Part shown: piece by piece, positions 47,658 to 59,000 of the stretch
How positions within the stretch are numbered: position 1 is the first letter of the stretch
Layout: each line of letters starts with the position of its first letter
Source: Sipunculus nudus
Lineage: Eukaryota; Annelida; Sipuncula; Golfingiida; Sipunculidae
DNA: 64,000 nucleotides
Assembly: GCA_026874595.1 (NCBI GenBank)
Contig: CM049321.1
Coordinates: forward strand, 25,411,479 to 25,475,478
Direction of reading: 5' to 3'
Notes under the pieces: model-generated
The model's input: only the letters and a program-made list of their open reading frames with translations
The model's database searches: none
What the model was told of the DNA's origin: nothing
Program-made: the position numbers and the translations under genes

Positions 47658-48384
47658 TTAAAAATTTATGTGACCACCTTTTGTCAAAACCACCTATGTT
47701 TATCGAAAAACCTGTCGCCTGTGTCTTCCTGAAAATGACCATAACTTAAGTTTTTTTTTCTTCATTAATTTGAACATGATCCATTCTTATCCACTCTATA
47801 ATTACTGCTACACATGCCTGAACATAGCACTGTAAATTTCGTGGGATTCTGTTCATGAATGCGTGAGTTTCCAAATAGATTGCCAACATAATATCCGTTT
47901 CGAGACTTGTAAAACATTTCAGAACTACCCATGTGGGGTTACTAGTATTTTTCTTTGTGTTAACGCAAGGGTCCTCACTTGCATGACTTTTGACACCGTT
48001 GCCATGGATACCCAGCGTTGAGCGGGGCAGCATGTGCTGGGGGCGATCATAACTCTGATAGCGACATTTCTGGTGCTTTTACAACTTATAGGGATTAGCT
48101 TTCGTTGGTTTACACGAGAGTTGTTTTCTGATAACATAATTCGTTAGTTCTCGTTGCCTATTTATAGATTGATATTGGCAAATATTTCCTGCATGATACA
48201 TATAGGCCGTTATTGCAATGTCTTGATGAGGTATTACGCTAAAAATAGTTAAAATAACACCAGATTAATTGTATAGTATTAAAGCGTTATTATCTCAATA
48301 TTTATACCTAACTCCATTGACTACCATGGAATGTTATAGAAGTTGTGTCCGTCTCTGTCTCTATACAGAGACGGAGAGCAAAAG
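47658..48384. other. No gene recognised
   Basis: Short minus frames without motif. Confidence 0.5.
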
Positions 48385-48711
48385 TCCGCAATATGAGGTA
48401 TGCAAGCCTCCGCCATGTGTGTGTGTGTGGGGGGGGGGGGGGGGGGGAACCGTGTTTGCATTCATGTATTCGGCCCTTGTGCCCGGGTTCACTCGTGCAT
48501 AACTGACTGTACATGTGTGACTATATCTTGGTGGCATGATTGAATCCGGATCACATGCCGGATCAACAACAAATCTAATCGATTCTTCCTTGGCCCATTC
48601 CCAAAATGACCGAATGGAGATTTCGTTCCTGATTGGGTGTGTGATGTCGTGAAGAAACACACACACATACACTCACGAACGGGAATGAATGCATACCCTC
48701 CGCGTGGAGGC
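48385..48711 (-). repeat. Y-family interspersed repeat, copy 7
   Basis: It runs from 'gcaagcctccgccatgtgtg' plus a long G-tract to 'gaatgcataccctccgcgtg' and 'gaggcaa'. The G-tract (48429-48447) is unusual for the family. Confidence 0.85.
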
Positions 48712-49229
48712 AAAAAAGAAACGTTTCACCAAACACAAGGCATGTTAAACGTTAAGCTGAACCATACCCCAAGCAGGAGTAACAAGGCACGCTGATATTT
48801 ACCGGCTGTGAACCTAAATCCAATCATTTTACAATAACTGTTCGTATGGTACAGTTTAAATGGAGGTATGCCAGCAGACTTTGGTCCAAATACTTTAAGA
48901 AGTTTGTGTTTTAGGACCATTCACCTCATGCAGGAACAGCAACTGAGTTAGAGATTGGTTTGATCACTTAGCATTATTTAACAGTCGAAACAAATTTGAT
49001 AAAGGCACACCTTATTCAATTTTCATTATAAAATGGATCGCAGAAGGATATGTACAAAGAGTCATTGTTTAGTGGTAATGTCATATTAAATTAGACATGT
49101 CATTGTCGCCACAAAACCGATCCAGATTGTGAAATATCATTGAGGTTTGTTGTAAAAAAAACCAACTAAATATTGTTATAAAGACAAAAACGTGTGTATG
49201 TGGCTATGGGTTACTACTAAAGCCTAAAA
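48712..49229. other. No gene recognised
   Basis: Nothing supportable. Confidence 0.5.
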
Positions 49230-49815
49230 GCCAAGCATACAAGTTACGTAATTTGGATACGATGAGATAGGAAGCAGGATACGACACGAAATCCTGGCTT
49301 CTTGTCTTCTTATCGTGTATGTTAAAATACGATATTACGATACGAAAATTTCCACGGTCTAGGTTTCGTTTCTTATTCTGTATTTTTTTTTTGAAAGTTC
49401 GAGATTTTCTGATTGTAAACCTATCGTAAGCCTTCGTATCTCGATTTCGTATGGTGTCCGTTGAATTATGATAGGAAGATATAGTAGCCTGCTGCTAGAA
49501 ACCTTAATGTCAATGTCAGCCGTATTCCAGAAGGGGTCGCATCTCTACAGGTGATAAGTAAGCTGCTCATATAGGCTCCTTGAATACTCCTTCTCATCAG
49601 CCAAGGACGCACCCAGAACCTCTTTTTTTTCTGCACTCTGCAGATCTTCTGCGCTGTCGCCTTGTTATATTATACCATCAGCACATAATGCTATTTTTTT
49701 CTGGTAAATTTTCACACAATTGTGTTATCATAAGCAGCCATGTTGATGAAATATTTACGATACGAAATTAAGATAGGATATTACGAAGTCCTATCGTATT
49801 AGATCGTACCTTAAT
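49230..49815. mobile_element. ATACGA/TCGTAT-dense element
   Basis: 'tacgat', 'atacga', 'atcgta' and 'tcgtat' recur at both ends (49250-49480 and 49740-49815), with a plainer middle. It resembles the neighbouring CTACGAC-dense element in construction but not in motif. Confidence 0.5.
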
Positions 49816-49825
49816 TTAGTAACGT

Positions 49826-50480
49826 GTGCGCTGGGCTGCCACAGGTCTACGACAGAAAGTTGGGAAATGTCTAGGATAGTCATAGGTTTTTCGTATGAAA
49901 TTCAGGTGTTTTGCGAAGGTAAAAACTGTCGTAGACCGTTGTCGTAGAAGTTTGTACATGTTCAAAAGTTTCCCAGCGGCGTAGGTTATTCTTATGTCAG
50001 GCCGATCTCGTAGGTGTGTTGTACGACGTCTTACGACTGTGTAACGATAAACCTGGGACTTTCGTACGATTTTTGGTTATCTGAGGCCCTACGAATCATA
50101 GTAAATTCCTACAACAGCCCAAGGATTGCCACACGTAGTTCATTCCCGCGACCGCCGTGGTTTTGTCTTAAGCCTTAATAACATACAACGTGCAACGCAT
50201 ATACGACAGGTCTACAGCAGAAAATTGGGGAAATTTTTCTTTTGTATTTCGAGCATCGTAGGGACCTCATACGACTGCCTTAGGAAAAAGGTACGATTAG
50301 ACCTGACCAATTTTCCCCACGACCGTCGTACAACATATATTTTTTTATGTGCGAACACTTCAACGAAATTATAAAAAAAAATAAATCTTCAAACCAACGA
50401 CAGTTCCATCTATCGTAGCCCTGCTGAAATCTTACGACAGTGAAAATCGTAGGTTGTTTGTGACATAGGCTTAAACGGAT
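49826..50480. mobile_element. CTACGAC/GTCGTAG-dense element
   Basis: It starts 'gctgggctgccacaggtcta' followed by 'cgacag'. The words CTACGAC, GTCGTAG and TACGAC and their relatives occur about every 20-40 bp to 50470. 'cagcccaagg' near 50115 is inverted relative to the start. It is noncoding. Confidence 0.55.
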
Positions 50481-51341
50481 ATAAACCAAGCCATTTCAAT
50501 TAATGTGTGGTAAAATAGGGAAAAAAATTAGTTATTATAATTATTATTATTATAAAGGAAAGCTTGAGTAAGTGGCTTTTGGCTGCCACGAGACGGATAG
50601 AAACCATGACATTTCAAAACAGCTGTTTCTGTATGTTTATTTATAAATTTACAAACATCATCGTGATTTCCCAAAATAGTTTGGATCTTTGCATATCCAT
50701 TCTTTGCAAGTAATCCGTCTTGTGCTTTGGCGAATTGTGCGAGTCAATGAAAATACACTTTATAATATGTTTAACAATATGCAACAACATTTATTAGACT
50801 GATTCTACCTCTGACCTTGTGTCTTTCATGGAGTTTATTGAAATAATGTATCGTTGGTTTAAAGCATTAAAATTTATCAATAAATCTGCAAAACGGTAAT
50901 CTTAACATTATTGGGTCCCTTGAAATAAGATTCAGGCTCCCCCATGAATAACCTGAAAATGATTCAAGGTAACTAGGGGTAACCTGAAGTATTTACATTT
51001 TGAATAGCTTCGATGGAAAACTGTTTTATTCAGTCAGAATTAATTAGTAGTCTGAGATTATAAACATATTATTTAAAATGCATACGTGCCTTTTAAGTAC
51101 ATGAGGAACAACCATGGGAAATTGGTTAATAGCGAGGAAATTCTTAATAAATTTGACAGTTCATATGAGACAAATATACCCAGTAGTAATTTAAAAATAA
51201 TTCTTCAAACAGTTAATTAAACAACCAATTACAATTAAAATTACTTTCCAGGATTAGAAAAGGTAATCGATTACAATTAGAATAACTTGATAAAGATATT
51301 GTAATTATATTTATTTCATATACAATTACACTTGGACCCAG
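50481..51341. other. No gene recognised
   Basis: AT-rich sequence, nothing supportable. Confidence 0.5.
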
Positions 51342-51879
51342 CTCTGGTGCGATGTTATCGATATATCGGTATCTCACAATACGTTGATTCGCATGTTACG
51401 AATCGCGATATCCTTTTTAAATATCCATATTTTCCGTTGTCTGGCAAACGTGACTAAACTGAATCATTGTAGAAAAATAATGTTTCTGTTACTAATTCAG
51501 ATATTGAAATGGGTTGGAATAAGTGACAGCTTGAAAGTGAAAGCCGCTACCGTGTTTGTAGACACCCCTTAGGTTGTTTTGTAGAAAATGTTCAATAAGG
51601 CTAAATAGACCAAAATGTTAAAAGATCCCAGAAAGGTCTGCTCAGTGAATTAAGGTACCCCGACGACTTATGGAAGATATTTCCACCAAGAAAAAGAAAC
51701 GAACACAGTTATGACCACGGTTCATTATTAATTAATGTTCTATCCTTTCATCTCTTGATAACTGGAGGATATTCATTCAATGCCAAATATACTCTCTGGA
51801 GAGTCATTAAGGAGAAAACAGGTTATTCATTACTTTAAAAAAAATATATATAAAAATAATACAAAACTGTTAATATTTT

Positions 51880-53640
51880 TTTCACAATGGAGAGCTTTGC
51901 CTATCTCCCAGTCTGATCTAGACTTCGCGAATCAGTTTGACGGGTATTTTGAGCATAGGTAATTCAATTAGAAATCAGCTAGATAAAGTTTCTTCTCCAT
52001 GCATAACCAGACTCCTTTCATATCCATGAGTTATATCCCCATACCTTGAGACATCTTTATCATTTTTCTAACCACCAAATGATGTAGAAATTCTCAAACT
52101 GATTGGTAAAGCGTAAAATAAATCATACCAACTGGATCCTATCCCCACGTTGTTATAAAGAAATTGCTGGACACGCTTGTGCAATGTATCACATCATTGG
52201 TTTGAAAATCCTTTGCCAATGGTGATATACCATCTTGTATGAAAGAGTGCTAGTTACTCCTTTACTTAAAAAACCTACACCGGATGCCGAGTGTCTAAAA
52301 CATTAGGTACAATCCACCACAAAATACTTGTATCGAGGCTGTCTGCACTGCTTGAATTTAAGGGTTAGCTTTGGATTGGTTTAAATCATATCTAAGTCGG
52401 TGGATACAGTCAATTGTAATTGGGGAAAGTGCATCTTGCGGCTTAGTTCTGAAATGCGGTGTACCCAAGGGTTCTGTGCTGGGACCAATTTTATTTAAGA
52501 TTTATACAATGTCATTAGGAAACATAATGAGTAAACACAGCCACAAATATGCTCTATATACAGATGATACTCAGCTGTACTCATCATTTCTACCTGCTAA
52601 CTTAAACCTTGATATAAGCTAATTAGAGACTTCTGTGAATGACATTCAGAAATGGATGGATCTTAAAAAAATGCTCAAACTTAATAGTGAGAAAACTGAG
52701 GTGATTTTCATTGGCAGAGCTAACAAATCGTATACAATCGTACCTTGACCATTGGTTCTACTCGCATTGCATCGGCTTTAAAGGCGCGGAATTCGGGTTT
52801 TATTTTTGATAATCAGATGAAACTGAAAGGACGTATCGACTCTTTATGTAAAACGCGCTCACTTTTATCTGCGCAATCTTGGACGTATCCGCAAAAAACC
52901 CTCGAAGTCCATTGCATCTCAGCTAGCACATAGCTCGATTCTGTCAAGACTTGACTTGTGTAATTCATTTTTGTATGGATTACCGAAATCTCAGGTGTCT
53001 CCTCTACAACAGACTCAGAATCAGGCTGCATGCATAGTATGCAGGTGCCCAAAACGTGCGCATATCTCTCCCTAGCTTTCTTGTTGAGCTGCAGTGGTTA
53101 CCAGTCGAATGTCGCATTAGGTTTGTAATCTTGTAACCTACATACAAGGCCCTCCATGAGATTTCACTGACTTATTTATCTGAACTATTTAAACTGCACC
53201 AAGCTCCTCGTACTTTGAGGTCTAATAATAAATATGTTCTTTTGCACGAACCGAGAGCTAAACTCTAAACATATGGAGGCAGAACTATCAGCTTCTCTCT
53301 AGAGTATACGTATATTGATATGTGTGACTTAGTAGACAAATTTAAGGGTGCATTAAAAACATACCTTTTAATGCAAATTTATATTGATATTTTATTATCC
53401 ACTGGTGGATGTTCAAGTCTATATTTCTTTTAATTGGGTAAAATTTAGAGTTAAAGCAATAATATTAGTAATGTGACATTACGATTTTGTGTGATTTTAT
53501 GTCTGTTCATAACTATTGCATGTATACTGTATTTATATAAATGTTGGATGTTTTGTCAGGCGCTTTGAGCGGAATATTTAAATACTTGTTACATGCGCAT
53601 TATTTGAATAAATTATTATTATTTTTATTATTTTATTTAA
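51880..53640 (+). pseudogene. CR1/L2-like LINE fragment: partial reverse transcriptase and 3' end
   Basis: In order on the plus strand are a pre-RT segment (LDFANQFDGYFEH), DPIPT-like and K-rich blocks with frameshifts, and then an 83-codon open stretch (52371-52622). That stretch has WFKSYLSRWIQS, GVPKGSVLGP and the catalytic region YTDDTQLY. After it come 'LNSEKTE', SRLDLCNS.LYGLPKSQ and degenerate C-terminal blocks. The 3' end ('ggcgctttgagc') and an (ATT)n tail at 53610-53640 are typical of CR1/L2-type elements. Multiple stops and shifts show it is inactive, and the 5' part is missing. Confidence 0.85.
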
Positions 53641-54659
53641 ACCAAATTACCGCTCGGAAGAATAAAAATGAAATCCTGCGGTATGAAAATGGAACTCCAA
53701 GGTATGGTAAATGGGATTCAATGGTATTAATGGAATTCCGCTTGATAAAACCTTGATTTCCTACCATAATGTCTCTCAGCCTGTTGAACCATCTTTATCT
53801 GCCTGTATTTTATGCACTGTTATTAGTACAATTGTTATCCAAACGGGTAAGCCACATTTGGCGTATTAATCAGAAATCGAACTATTTGGAAGCAACTGTG
53901 AAGACATCGTTAAGCTTTTACAGTTTTATTTGGTCACTCTACATAGGTTTTCCTTTATTTCCTTGAAAAGAGAGATTGTAGAAAGTATAGATTTGAATAG
54001 GCTCTCGATCAGAAACCCTGTCACAGTGATTCGACCGTTTTTGTTTGTCAGCACACGTGCTGCAATTAGTAGCGAATGTCACACTGCCCGACGGTTCCTT
54101 GCTAATCCGACTGTAAAGCTAGCTGTTGACTACTTATAAAAACAGTCATATTATTATACCACATAGTTACTTGCTAATTTATTTTACGTATTGATATTAA
54201 TAACACAGATGTGCCTAGGCTTAATACTTAGTTAAAAACAAAGATGGTTCATTTGACCAAACCTGATTTTCCAGTGAATTGTAGCAGTTGATATTCAGAC
54301 AGTTTTAAAACTGAAACACATACATATGGGGCGTTTGTACAATTTATGGACATAAGGGTACATTTCACCTTTGAAACCATACTCAATTATGAATATGGCA
54401 CATTTTCTTCCCAAACAAGTATGTTTCTTGAAATACTTTTCAATGAGGTATCCATTCATACGTAAAGTTAATTTACTTTGACCTCGTAACTGTGAGCCCT
54501 GGCTTCAGAGAAACAAATCTTATTTCTATAAAAGGTTGGACAACTTAATACGGCTGATTATCGCATACAATTTTCGTATTGCAATATATTGCGATATATG
54601 CTAGCGTATTGCAATACGTATTGCGATATTTTCTTTGCATAAACGTTCAGGAAATAAAG
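53641..54659. other. Interior of the fold-back element, unassigned
   Basis: It includes a patch dense in 'attgcgata' and 'tattgcaata' (54545-54640). No transposase or other protein is recognisable. Confidence 0.45.
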
Positions 54660-55137
54660 GTTTTCTCGGCCGTTCTGGAGCATTAATGCAGTTCACTTGA
54701 CACTTGATATCCGTCAGTTATCAAGAGATTCAAGGATAGAACATTAATGAACAATTCATAGTTTTCATAACCGATTCGTTGCTTTTTCTTGGTAGAAATC
54801 TGTTCTATAAGTCCACAAGTCATCGAGCACCATCAGGTACGATAAGTCATAGATACGACATTAAATTTCCTGGGACGGACCTTTAATTATCTGGTCTGTT
54901 TAACCTTATTGGACATTTCATAATAACTGACCTGAGGCGAGTCTATAAACACAGTAGTGGCTTTCACTCTCAGACTTTCACTAATCCCAACCTATAAATG
55001 TCTGAATTAGTAACAGAAACATTTATCTTCAATAAATCAATTTCAGTCACGTTTGCCAATTATCGAAAAATATCGATACGCAACACCCGGATCAACGAAT
55101 CGCGATATCCCGATATATCGATAATTCGCACACCTCT

Positions 55138-56035
55138 ATACCTAAATATCTTTTGTAAAATCTCCCAGTGTGATCTCTATGAAACAGATCACTATAAACT
55201 CCATCATGTAATTTTTTTAAACCAACCAGAATGTTTTCAATAGTGGTAAGAGACACAGTGTTACTTTGCTGTTACACATGTCAGCTTCTGTCATATTCCT
55301 GTACCCTTGATCAAGTCCTATATATTGTTACTGTCATATTACTGTATAATGCTCCTGTCATATTCCTGTATCCATGATCTAATCTTGTACAATGCTATTG
55401 TATCCAATATTCCGACCCAGTACTATACTCTTGAAAGTTGTGACCTTGAAAACAACAGATTAATTTATAGACATAAATTAAGAAAATCCGTGTTTTAAGT
55501 TTACGTATGTAACACATGCTTCACTTATTTAGACATTCTAATTTTTAACCAACATGATTCTAATTCTTCAGTTAACTGTGATTTTATAGCCATGATTTTG
55601 AAACATTTACTAACCTACTATACATTCTTTATATCCCCTGTAATTTATAAACCCGTAGGAAAAGCTTCGGAACCGGTTTATATTTAGGAAGCGTAATTTA
55701 AACCTTTTATTTCCTTTTTTTATTTGAAACAGGCCAAGCTTTATAATGTTGTTGATAGTCTGAGTATACCTCAAAAGTTCCTTAATCCTGTATAAGGCGG
55801 GACAGATTAAATCATTCACGTTTTGAAAATTCACCTGTCTAACAGATTATCTAACGACTTTTTCCAACAACTCAAGTCAACTGGGCGTCAGGACACTTTT
55901 TCCTTCTCGACTGCATTAAATTATTAAAAAAAAACCGTCAAGAGTTCCAAGTCAAAGTCTTTCTATTGGCCGAAACAAGAATGAGAGTAAAAGTTGTCAT
56001 TTGCATATCAAAAAGTGTTATGTTTTATTTTCCAG
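55138..56035. other. Upstream flank or 5' intron of the mucin-like gene
   Basis: No coding sequence is seen. A good acceptor TTTATTTTCCAG ends at 56035, so the leader of the downstream gene may start in an unseen upstream exon. Confidence 0.45.
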
Positions 56036-56060
56036 ACGGGGCCTGATAATTCTAACAACA

Positions 56061-56085
56061 ATGTCAAACATATTTCTTCTGTTTG
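56061..56085 (+). CDS. Mucin-like gene exon 1: start codon and first half of signal peptide
   Basis: The exon codes MSNIFLLF and one base of the next codon. The ATG has A at -3, and the donor is G|GTAAGT, a consensus match. The next exon completes codon 9 as Val and continues TLFILPQLY, giving one unbroken hydrophobic core. That fit supports such a short exon. Confidence 0.75.
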
Positions 56086-59000
56086 GTAAGTTCTAAATCA
56101 TATTTATACATTTTAACTCCTTCTTATCTTTAAGTGCCAAATAATGGAATGGTATTAAGGTTTAGAATAAGTTTCTAAGTTTTAAGACGATTCATTGGTT
56201 TTCTTGTTTACACCAACCATGACTAAATAATAGAAAATAAAAAGCAGCTTAAGATACACTTTGCCAACGTTATATATGACTCGTTTCTTAAGATAAGAAT
56301 CATATTATAATTAATACTTAGATTAGAAGTTAACAGTCAGATGAATGCCAATTCATCTAAACTCGATCTTGTCCTGTGCCTCTAATTTTGCAGGATATTT
56401 CAAATTTTCTGAAATTTGTAATTTTTGTTCCCCCGAGTTATAATATCATATAAAACCCAATCAGAAGTGTCCATTTTTAACTTCATATATTTGCAAAAAT
56501 AAGCACATTGACCCTCATATTTTATTCCATTATATATCAAATTATGCCATGTATATATCATTATGCAATATATCTAAGACATTCCATTGGCAGATACTAA
56601 GTGTCAAGTTTCCCCAAAAGATCTGGCCTTACGACACACTACCCAACGCCTGACCTACAGCGAACCCCTTCAACCAAAATAAAGTCCTTTACTATACTAA
56701 AGTCTGAGGCTACAGAATACCTCTTTATCAAGTTAGGGTTCTACGGCATACTTCTTTTCCCAAGGCCACGTCCTTCGCCATGCTAGTTTACTCAATGTCA
56801 GCTTTCACAATACACTCTTTTACCCAACGTCTGGCACTAAACAATATATTTCTCTGTCGCTGCTAATACACTCTAGCTGTGAGTCATTTCCTGCTATAAA
56901 GTCTGTCATAAAGCATCCCTTTTCTAAGGTATGACTTGGAGTCATACCCCTTTATCAAGGTCTGGGTCTACGGCTGAACAGTGCAGTATACGCAACGTTT
57001 CGTCTCCAACATATCCCTTTACCTAGATCCGGCCATCTATCACTCTCCTGTAAACAAAGGTTGTCTTAAGGTATACCCTTGCTTCCAAAAGCTGATCACA
57101 TAGTGTATCACTTGGCCTCTGCCAATAAAGTATAGCGGCATTACCAAAGAGTGTCCTTAACCCAATCACCAAGGCCTGACCCCACGTCATACCCCTTTAC
57201 CAAGGCCACGCCCTTCGTCATGCTTGTTTACTCAACGTATGGTCCTGCAGCACACGCCATCACCTTCAAAGTCTGGCACTGAAGCATACTACCTTTCCTA
57301 GTGTCTGGCCCAACAGAAAACTCCGTAACCCAACGTTATTAGATAGCATATCCCTCTGCCTATGACGTCTGGCTGTGCGGCATTATCAAGGTCTGTCCTA
57401 AAGCATAACTCGATACGAAGGTCTGAACCTACACAATACCCCTTTACCAAGTTCTGACACAACGGTATACTCCTTTACCCAGCGTCTGACTTTACGCCAT
57501 ACCCCTTTCCCAAGGCCCTTATCTCCGGCATACTCCTTTACTCAAGGCTTCGCCTTACAGCTTAGTACTTTACCTAACTTATGTACTCAGCCATTATCCT
57601 TCACGTTAAGTTTGACAATAAGATATGCTCTCTTACCCTAAGATCTACCCCTCCGACATACTCCATTACCAAAAGTCTGGACCCGCAGTTTTCTACATTA
57701 CCCAACGATTGGAACCACAGAATACTTCTTTAGGGATCTGGTGCTACAACATCCTTTACAAAACGTCTTGTCCGCAAAAAAAAAAAAAAAAAAAAACAAG
57801 AATTGGCCTTGCAGTATACTCCTTTGCAGACGACCCTATAGCACTACCTGGAACCAGGTCTGCCCGATAGGATAACAAAAGGATAACTGCCTCAAAAAGC
57901 TGATCTGATAGCATGTTCCTCTGCCAGTGAAGTCTGGCTGTACGGCGTTACCAACGTCTGACCTAAGACATGCCCTATTAACAAGGTTAAGCACTACAGG
58001 ATACTCCTTAACCAACAGTATGACCCTACAGCATCCTCCTTTGCCCAACATCTTCAGCATACTAATTCACCTAACCTCTGGTCCAACACTCCTTTTGCCA
58101 CAGCTGGCCCCATAGAACACTCCCCTGTTTTGAAATTTAATTTTAATGCATGCCCTTATTCTAAAAAAATGATATACTTTCTACCTATGACTTGATCAAC
58201 ACACCCTACTAGACCTTGTCAACAACATACAAGTACACCATAGCAAAAGGATTTCCTGTTTTACCCAAGAAATTACCTGATGATTCATGTTACCACCTGT
58301 CAAGAAATAATACAACCCTCCCGAGATCCGGCTCTATAATATATTTGATTTTAAAGATGCCAGGATACAAAAAGGGAACATGGCTCATTCAAACAAAGAA
58401 TGATAAAGTGCTAGATTATCGGTTCTTTTTCCCCGCTGACGATATCCATGAACTTTTATTTCAGTGACACTTTTCATCCTTCCGCAACTTTATACCTTGT
58501 CCACTGAAATGGCATCAACAACCAGAGTAATCACAACAGTACAGCAAAATAATATTGACGGGAATGTTACTGAGAGCGATACAACTACAGAAAATTCGAT
58601 GCAAGAAGCAACAACAGATTCTGTCGCAGGGGAAACCTATACTATGTCGCCAGCCACTGACAACGCGGCACAAACAGGCAAAACTACTGGCGAGAGTGTT
58701 GCAAGTACTAGTGGTTTAACGAAGGAGGAAACGACAGATTCTGTCCCTGACGAAACTAAAGCTACAACGCCAGTGCCCGAGAACGCGGCAGAAACAAGCA
58801 AAACAACTGCCGAGAGTGGCACAACTAATGGTATTTTAGCGAACGAGCAAACGACAGATTCTGTCCCTGACGAAACTAAAGCAATAACGCCAGTACCTGA
58901 GAATGCGGCTGAAACAAGCAAAACTAGTGCCGAGAGTGGCACAACTAATACTATTTTAGCGAACGAGCAAACGACAGATTCTGTCCCTGACGTAACAAAA

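Larger units (their letters stand above)
51342..55137. mobile_element. Fold-back (TIR) element of about 3.8 kb with a nested LINE fragment
   Basis: The left arm (51342-51825) and the inverted right arm (about 54660-55137) match over about 480 bp. Shared blocks include 'ttatcgatatatcgg', 'ggcaaacgtgact', 'tgtttctgttactaattcag', 'accaagaaaaag.aacga', 'aatgttctatcctt' and 'atctcttgataactg'. The outer ends resemble hAT termini ('gaggtgtgcgaa' read inward from the right). The space between holds a LINE fragment and 1 kb of unassigned sequence, with no transposase recognised. Confidence 0.75.

Noticed and set aside
58216-58467. 83-codon plus frame ending at the mucin exon 2 acceptor
   Set aside because: It lies in the intron, runs into the acceptor out of frame with exon 2, and has no family features.
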